Assembly (NCBI RefSeq): GCF_022532105.1
Contig: NZ_CP092832.1
Coordinates: 2,013,001 to 2,077,000, forward strand
Length of the DNA: 64,000 nucleotides
Direction of reading: 5' to 3'
From: Flavobacterium sp. HJ-32-4
Lineage (GTDB): Bacteria > Bacteroidota > Bacteroidia > Flavobacteriales > Flavobacteriaceae
Position numbers and translations under genes: made by a program. Numbering within the stretch: position 1 is the stretch's first letter; every line of letters begins with the position of its first letter. Positions 59,721 through 64,000 of this stretch are shown here, piece after piece. The notes below the pieces were generated by a model. That model searched no databases. It was not told where the DNA came from and worked only from the letters and a program-made list of their open reading frames with translations.

Positions 59721-60770
59721 TTATGGTTTCTTGTCTACTTTCAGGCTGCCATAGTTGAGGTCGACCGTCAACCGGTTGGCCCCCGCCGTTTTATAGGTAC
59801 CCTGATAGGAAGTAGAACTGTGTGTTTCACGCCGCGATTTGTATTGCCAGCCACTCGGCGGACGGAAATCGACATAATTGAGTTTGATGTCAAAGTCAAA
59901 CGCATAATTCGCGTCATGCCCAATTTCCACATTGGTGTAGTCACCACTGACCGTCACATTTCCGGCACCCGGCAGGATGTTTCCGATCTTGAACGAATCG
60001 TAGTTGCCACGGGCCGTCAGCGATTTCTCAAGCGTCCCCAGGTCCATCCCGAAATAGTTACCATTTACCACAACGGTGGCTGCCGATTTCACCTTCAGGC
60101 TGCCATAGTCCATCTTCACGCTGAGGTTGTCGACGTCGTCTACGCGCAGGTCGCTATAGTCACTGTTGGCCGTCATCGTCTTGGCCTTCGCCACCGTAAG
60201 GTCCGAATACTGTATGCTGACGGTGCCCGCCCGCAGCGACGTCACCTGCGATCCATCGCAATACTGCATATTGAGAACGGTGTCACCTTCCAGAGCCGCG
60301 GCCGTTAACCGTCCGTACTGGAGGTTGAGTCGGGCATCCCCGGCGATGCGGTCAAGCAAAACCGGCCCATACTGGTTGGTAATCTTGATATTGCCTTTTC
60401 GCGGAATGGAAATGGTATAATTGATCTCAATGCTCGTGCGGCCGCCGTTTCCACTGATTTTCGTACGGGCTGAAACCAACGAGCGGCTTCCTTCCATTTC
60501 GATGTCGATACCGTTGAGGCGTTTCTCCACCGCATCCGGATTTTTGCCCGATACTTTGACAACGGCCTTGATACTGATGACCGCGTCATCGGTTGTGGTC
60601 ACATAGACGCTGCCGTACTGGTTCGTTACCTCGAGTGTCGCGTCCGGGTTGACCGAAAAGGTTTTGCTGATCGTTTTCTCCTTGCGGACGTCGTCGTCGT
60701 TGCCGGCGGCACGGGCCAACGGACTCACGGCGCATACCAGCAATAGCAGAAATTTAAAGGGTGTTTTCAT
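59721..60770 (-). CDS. Exported beta-rich repeat protein (DUF4097-like)
   Basis: Start ATG 60770 (MKTPFKFLLLLVCAVSPLAR) overlaps the anti-sigma-like gene by 17 bp, so translation is coupled. The 349-residue product has signal peptide and repeats NQYGSVYV, NQYGPVLL, LQYGRLTA, SDYSDLRV, MDYGSLKV and NYGSLKV, a right-handed beta-solenoid type (DUF4097/adhesin). Probably a target of the sigma factor in the same operon. Confidence 0.82.
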   Translation of the reverse strand: MKTPFKFLLLLVCAVSPLARAAGNDDDVRKEKTISKTFSVNPDATLEVTNQYGSVYVTTTDDAVISIKAVVKVSGKNPDAVEKRLNGIDIEMEGSRSLVSARTKISGNGGRTSIEINYTISIPRKGNIKITNQYGPVLLDRIAGDARLNLQYGRLTAAALEGDTVLNMQYCDGSQVTSLRAGTVSIQYSDLTVAKAKTMTANSDYSDLRVDDVDNLSVKMDYGSLKVKSAATVVVNGNYFGMDLGTLEKSLTARGNYDSFKIGNILPGAGNVTVSGDYTNVEIGHDANYAFDFDIKLNYVDFRPPSGWQYKSRRETHSSTSYQGTYKTAGANRLTVDLNYGSLKVDKKP

Positions 60771-61290
60771 CTTCGTGTGCTTCTGAATGTATTCGTTTGA
60801 TCGTTTCAATTTGATGCGAGACGCGTTCGAGGAATTCAATCCGCGTCTTAAGGTTCGTAATCATGGCGAAAATCAGTTGTTCGTTTTCACCTTTCCGGGC
60901 CAATTCCGCTGCCAGGCGGTCGTAATCGGCCTCCATCTTCGCCATTTGCTTCACGGCATCGTCGACCATGCCCCGGGCAACCGGCGTATCTTCTTTCTGT
61001 ATCGTAGCGAGCTCTTTCTTGATCACAGAAGCGAAGTAGGTCTGCGCCTCCCGGTTTTCGGGCGACATTTGGTAGGTCGGCACCGCCGGTTCGTTTTTCC
61101 AAAGGAAGACACCCAGTAGCAGCACCACGGATGCCGCGATCGACAACGCACCATACAGACGCCGGCGCCGGCGTCTCGGACGGTCGAGTTTTTGCAGGAA
61201 CCGCAGTTCATGGCCTTCATTCGGTTCTTCCGTATCCCACTCAAAGGAGGCAAAAAGGTTTTTCAGTTCGTCTGTTTCGTTCTCTTTCAT
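60754..61290 (-). CDS. Anti-sigma-factor-like single-pass membrane protein
   Basis: Start ATG 61290, sharing ATGA with the stop of the sigma gene (4-nt overlap). The 178-residue product has an acidic cytosolic N-terminus (DELKNLFASFEWDTEEPNEG), a polybasic stretch RPRRRRRR, one helix (LYGALSIAASVVLLLGVFLW) and a periplasmic coiled coil (about 100-170). Position and topology fit an anti-sigma factor that holds the ECF sigma at the membrane; no zinc HxxxCxxC motif is seen, so it is a distinct type. Confidence 0.75.
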   Translation of the reverse strand: MKENETDELKNLFASFEWDTEEPNEGHELRFLQKLDRPRRRRRRLYGALSIAASVVLLLGVFLWKNEPAVPTYQMSPENREAQTYFASVIKKELATIQKEDTPVARGMVDDAVKQMAKMEADYDRLAAELARKGENEQLIFAMITNLKTRIEFLERVSHQIETIKRIHSEAHEDENTL

Positions 61291-61844
61291 GATACCAGTT
61301 GCAATTTGACCCGCAGGCTGTCTTTCGCCCGGCTGATCAGTGTTCGACAATTTCCGGCGTTGATGTTCAGGATCTCCTGGATTTCTTCCTGGTCGTATCC
61401 TTCAATGAACAAAAGCGTCAGGACGGTGCGGTAGCTGTCTTTCAATTGTTGCAGCGCCTGGCGCACTTGCTGCATTTGCAGGTCACGGAAGGAAAATCCT
61501 TCGTCTCCGGTCGAGGCCTCGTCCTCGGTTTTATAGAGGATCGGTTCAAGGTCGGTTTCCTGCCGCTTATCAGCTTTCTTCAATTGATCGATGCTTTCAT
61601 TCACCACGATGCGCTTCAGCCAGGCCCCGAAGGTCACCTCACCCCGAAAATGATCGAGTTTCGTGAAGGCTTTCAGGAAGGCTTCCTGCATCGCGTCCTC
61701 CGCCGCATGCTCGTCCCGGAGGATACGTAACGCCGTATTATACATCGCCTTACTGTATAACTTATAGAGTTGGAACTGCGCGCCGCGGTCCTGCTCCCTG
61801 CAAAGGGAGACCAATCGGTCGATATCGTGTTTGTGCTGTTCCAA
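61287..61844 (-). CDS. ECF-type RNA polymerase sigma factor
   Basis: The 185-residue product has sigma region 2 (FQLYKLYSKAMYNTALRILR, DEHAAEDAMQEAFLKAFTKL, FGAWLKRIVVNESIDQLKKA) and region 4 (LTLLFIEGYDQEEIQEILNI, then NAGNCRTLISRAKDSLRVKL). It heads the operon sigma, anti-sigma, DUF4097-like, DUF2807 (minus strand, tightly overlapping). Likely autoregulated, as such operons are; no ECF-type promoter motif was identified. Confidence 0.92.
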   Translation of the reverse strand: MEQHKHDIDRLVSLCREQDRGAQFQLYKLYSKAMYNTALRILRDEHAAEDAMQEAFLKAFTKLDHFRGEVTFGAWLKRIVVNESIDQLKKADKRQETDLEPILYKTEDEASTGDEGFSFRDLQMQQVRQALQQLKDSYRTVLTLLFIEGYDQEEIQEILNINAGNCRTLISRAKDSLRVKLQLVS

Positions 61845-61960
61845 AGTGCGTTACGTTGGGATAATGACCCGGGGAGGATCCGTATTGTTACAGTTCGCTT
61901 TATTTTTTTTTTCGGAATGTGGGAAATCGGGTAGGGAAGGACCCAAAAAAAGACGACCGC

Positions 61961-63082
61961 TTACGCCCGTCGCGCCAGCAAAACATACCCTAAACCGCCC
62001 GCTGCAAGGCTTGACAACAGGATGGCCAGTTTCGCGCCCATAATCGCTTCCGCATCATCGAAAGCCAGCAAGGTAATGAAAATCGACATCGTGAAACCGA
62101 TACCGGCCAGCAGGCCCACACCGGCCATGTGACGCCAACCCGCGTTTTTGGGTAGTTTGCACACCCGCGTGCGCACCGCAGCAAATCCGGCCGCCAGCAC
62201 GCCCAAAGGCTTTCCGATGACAAGTCCGGCAGCAATCCCCAAACTATACGGCGTCGTCAGTGTCGCCAATAACCCGCTTTCAATCGGAATCGCGGTGTTC
62301 GCCAAGGCAAAAAGAGGTAAGATAAAAAGGTTGACCGGGGCATGTAAGAAAGCCTCCAGCCATTTGGAAGGAGGCGTTTTCCCTTTTCGGCTTTCCATCG
62401 GAATGGTAAGGGCAACCAAAACGCCCGTAATCGTGGCATGCACGCCCGAATGGAGCATGAAATACCACATGATGGTGCCACCGATGAGATACGGCCACAA
62501 CCGCCCTACCTGAAACAATTGCAAGAGCAGCAACAAGCCGAAGATGCCCAACGAAATGCCAAGATACAGCAGGGACACCGATTGGGTATAGAACAGCGCG
62601 ATCACCAGGATGGCGCCCAAATCGTCAATAACGGCAAGGGCCGTGAGGAAAATGCGAAGTGAGGCAGGCGCTCGTCGTCCGCACAGCGAGAGAATACCCA
62701 GGGCAAACGCAATGTCGGTCGCCATGGGGATGCCGGCACCTGAGGCGTACGGCGTGCCCGACGCAGCGGCAAAATACAGACCGGCCGGTACGACCATGCC
62801 GCCAATGGCACACACTATCGGCAGCAAGGCTTTCTTACGCGAGGAAAGCTCGCCCGACTTAATTTCCTGCCGCAGTTCGAGTCCGACCAACAGGAAAAAC
62901 ACGGTCATTAGCCCATCGTTGACCCAATACTCCAACGGTTCGCCCGCTACCTTCGAGTGCCAGAAGTGCAGATACGTCGCACCCCAAAACGTCGCTGCGC
63001 CAATCGACAGCAGCGTGCACCCAATCAGCAGGAAGCCGGAGGTTTTTTCGTTGTGTAGTAAGGTGGACAGGATTCGGGACAT
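61961..63082 (-). CDS. nhaA: Na+/H+ antiporter NhaA
   Basis: Start ATG 63082 (MSRILSTLLHNEKTSGFLLI). The 373-residue product has the family signature FFLLVGLELRQEIKSGEL, the ion-binding Asp pair in AVIDDLGAILVIALFY, and GIGFTMSIFITLLAF near the end, with about eleven helices. It exports Na+ in exchange for H+ at the inner membrane. It starts 25 bp after the hydrolase stop on the same strand, so it may be co-transcribed with that gene. Confidence 0.95.
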   Translation of the reverse strand: MSRILSTLLHNEKTSGFLLIGCTLLSIGAATFWGATYLHFWHSKVAGEPLEYWVNDGLMTVFFLLVGLELRQEIKSGELSSRKKALLPIVCAIGGMVVPAGLYFAAASGTPYASGAGIPMATDIAFALGILSLCGRRAPASLRIFLTALAVIDDLGAILVIALFYTQSVSLLYLGISLGIFGLLLLLQLFQVGRLWPYLIGGTIMWYFMLHSGVHATITGVLVALTIPMESRKGKTPPSKWLEAFLHAPVNLFILPLFALANTAIPIESGLLATLTTPYSLGIAAGLVIGKPLGVLAAGFAAVRTRVCKLPKNAGWRHMAGVGLLAGIGFTMSIFITLLAFDDAEAIMGAKLAILLSSLAAGGLGYVLLARRA

Positions 63083-63107
63083 ATTGGGTACTCGGACAAC
63101 GTGTCCG

Positions 63108-64000
63108 TCATCGTGATTTGGTAAGGAAACGCATGACCGTCGCGTTGAACAATTCCGGATTTTGCTGCGGTACGAAATGTGACGAATCAGGCAGGATGGC
63201 CAGTTCGGCATCCGGGATCGCCTGGTACATCTTCAGCGTGTGTTCAGGTTGTATCTCATCGTGGTCACCCGCCATGATCAGCGTTTTGGAGGTAATGGCA
63301 CCTAATTGCTCAAACGTCAGTTGCGGATAGAGCATATCAAGTTTGAGCAGGTCGATGGCAAGATCGAGATGGTGGTCGGTATTTTCCTTTTCCCATATCG
63401 CCACCTGCTCTTTCATGAGATCGAGTCCGAAGACGCCTTCCGGGAAAATATTGGCACCCATCGCCACCAAACGGTCGACTTTTTCCGGATGCCGAAGCGC
63501 CATCACGATACCGATGATCCCGCCGTCGCTCCAGCCGAGTATATGCGCTTTCGGAACCTGTATCTTATCCATAAAGGCCGCGATGTCATCCGCCAGCAGG
63601 TCAAAATTGAGGGGTACGCCCGGCGGGTAAGACGAATTGCCCCGCGCCCGGCAATCGACCAGTATCACTTTAAACTTCTTGGCAAAAGGCTCAAGCTGGT
63701 TCACGAACGACGACATGGCCTGCCCGTTGCCGTGTAACATCAGTAGGGGTTCGCCTTCGCCGTATACTTCATAATACAGTTGGGCGCCATTGGCTTCTAC
63801 AAATTTTCCATTGGCGCTGCCCAGCAGGGTATGGCTGTAGATATGCAGGCAACGCGAGCCCGCAAAAGGTTGGGTCGTACTGAAATCGTAGGCGAAATCC
63901 TGTACCGTAAACAGGGCCGTCGTGCCAATGCCGCTTTTCCAGCCGTCCGTTTCCGGATTGCCTTGTTCAAAACCCGCGTTTTGCAGGGGAACGGTTTTCC
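63108..64000 (-). CDS. Alpha/beta hydrolase with N-terminal extra domain (partial, runs off the right edge)
   Basis: The minus-strand frame is open from 64000 to the stop at 63108; an internal ATG at 63740 (MLHGNGQAM) is inside the domain and not the start. The visible 297 residues begin with a beta-rich segment (KTVPLQNAGFEQGNPETDGW), then FVEANGAQLYYEVYGEGEPL, the oxyanion LHGNGQAM, nucleophile elbow GWSDGGIIG, acid in MAGDHDEIQ and His in DSSHFVPQQNP. It is an esterase or hydrolase of unknown substrate; the N-terminal part hints at a carbohydrate- or erythromycin-esterase-linked module. NhaA follows. Confidence 0.82.
   Translation of the reverse strand, partial: KTVPLQNAGFEQGNPETDGWKSGIGTTALFTVQDFAYDFSTTQPFAGSRCLHIYSHTLLGSANGKFVEANGAQLYYEVYGEGEPLLMLHGNGQAMSSFVNQLEPFAKKFKVILVDCRARGNSSYPPGVPLNFDLLADDIAAFMDKIQVPKAHILGWSDGGIIGIVMALRHPEKVDRLVAMGANIFPEGVFGLDLMKEQVAIWEKENTDHHLDLAIDLLKLDMLYPQLTFEQLGAITSKTLIMAGDHDEIQPEHTLKMYQAIPDAELAILPDSSHFVPQQNPELFNATVMRFLTKSR

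Overview
The window looks like a chromosomal piece of a Bacteroidota bacterium, most likely a Flavobacteriaceae member (Flavobacterium-like) of moderate GC. The signs are a SusC/SusD pair, a type IX secretion (T9SS) sorting domain, many lipoproteins, '-7' promoter boxes of the TAnnTTTG type, the near absence of Shine-Dalgarno sites, and a tmRNA whose tag reads GESNYALAA. No rRNA, tRNA, transposase, integrase, phage gene or CRISPR array is visible.

Layout. 0-1.5 kb: end of a flavin amine oxidase, tmRNA (minus strand), and a repeat-rich stretch with a seven-copy 61-bp tandem array. 1.5-4.2 kb: a serine hydrolase lipoprotein and an alanine/saccharopine-dehydrogenase-like enzyme. 4.2-21 kb: a polysaccharide utilization locus (PUL) with a membrane-anchored Y_Y_Y/LuxR-type regulator, SusC, SusD, a LamG lipoprotein, a GH144 lipoprotein, two tandem GH3 enzymes and a GH97. 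The GH144 plus GH3 content points to a beta-1,2-glucan or related beta-glucan. The logic is surface capture (LamG, SusD), endo-cleavage (GH144), import (SusC) and periplasmic trimming (GH3). A symmetrical set of TGATGTA repeats before susC is the best operator candidate.

21-30 kb: VOC protein, AraC regulator, DUF4184 membrane protein, DUF4240 protein, archaemetzincin-like lipoprotein, small lipoproteins, an alpha/beta hydrolase, a GT-C glycosyltransferase and a choloylglycine-hydrolase-like enzyme. 30-38.5 kb: an accessory island of small, mostly minus-strand, single-gene units (lipoproteins, small membrane proteins, immunity-like families). Each tends to carry its own near-identical promoter/leader, with repeated intergenic pieces and one decayed gene duplicate. 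This is the most unusual part of the window and behaves like a cassette array without a visible recombinase. It is visibly AT-richer than the PUL.

38.5-50.5 kb: FHS-family sugar permease, a 1239-residue T9SS-secreted repeat protein, a creD operon under a winged-helix regulator with a duplicated palindromic operator, an uncharacterised exported protein, kdsA and an SRPBCC membrane protein. 50.5-58.3 kb: dipeptidyl peptidase III lipoprotein, then a co-directional SDR / NmrA / AraC / NTF2 / aldehyde dehydrogenase / AraC cluster that looks like aldehyde or electrophile metabolism. 58.3-64 kb: MazG-like pyrophosphohydrolase, small membrane protein, an ECF sigma factor operon with an anti-sigma-like protein and two beta-rich surface-type proteins (DUF4097-like, DUF2807), nhaA, and an alpha/beta hydrolase cut by the window edge.

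Many starts were moved downstream from the longest open frame, using signal peptides, family N-termini, operon overlaps or promoter position. These choices are stated in the entries.
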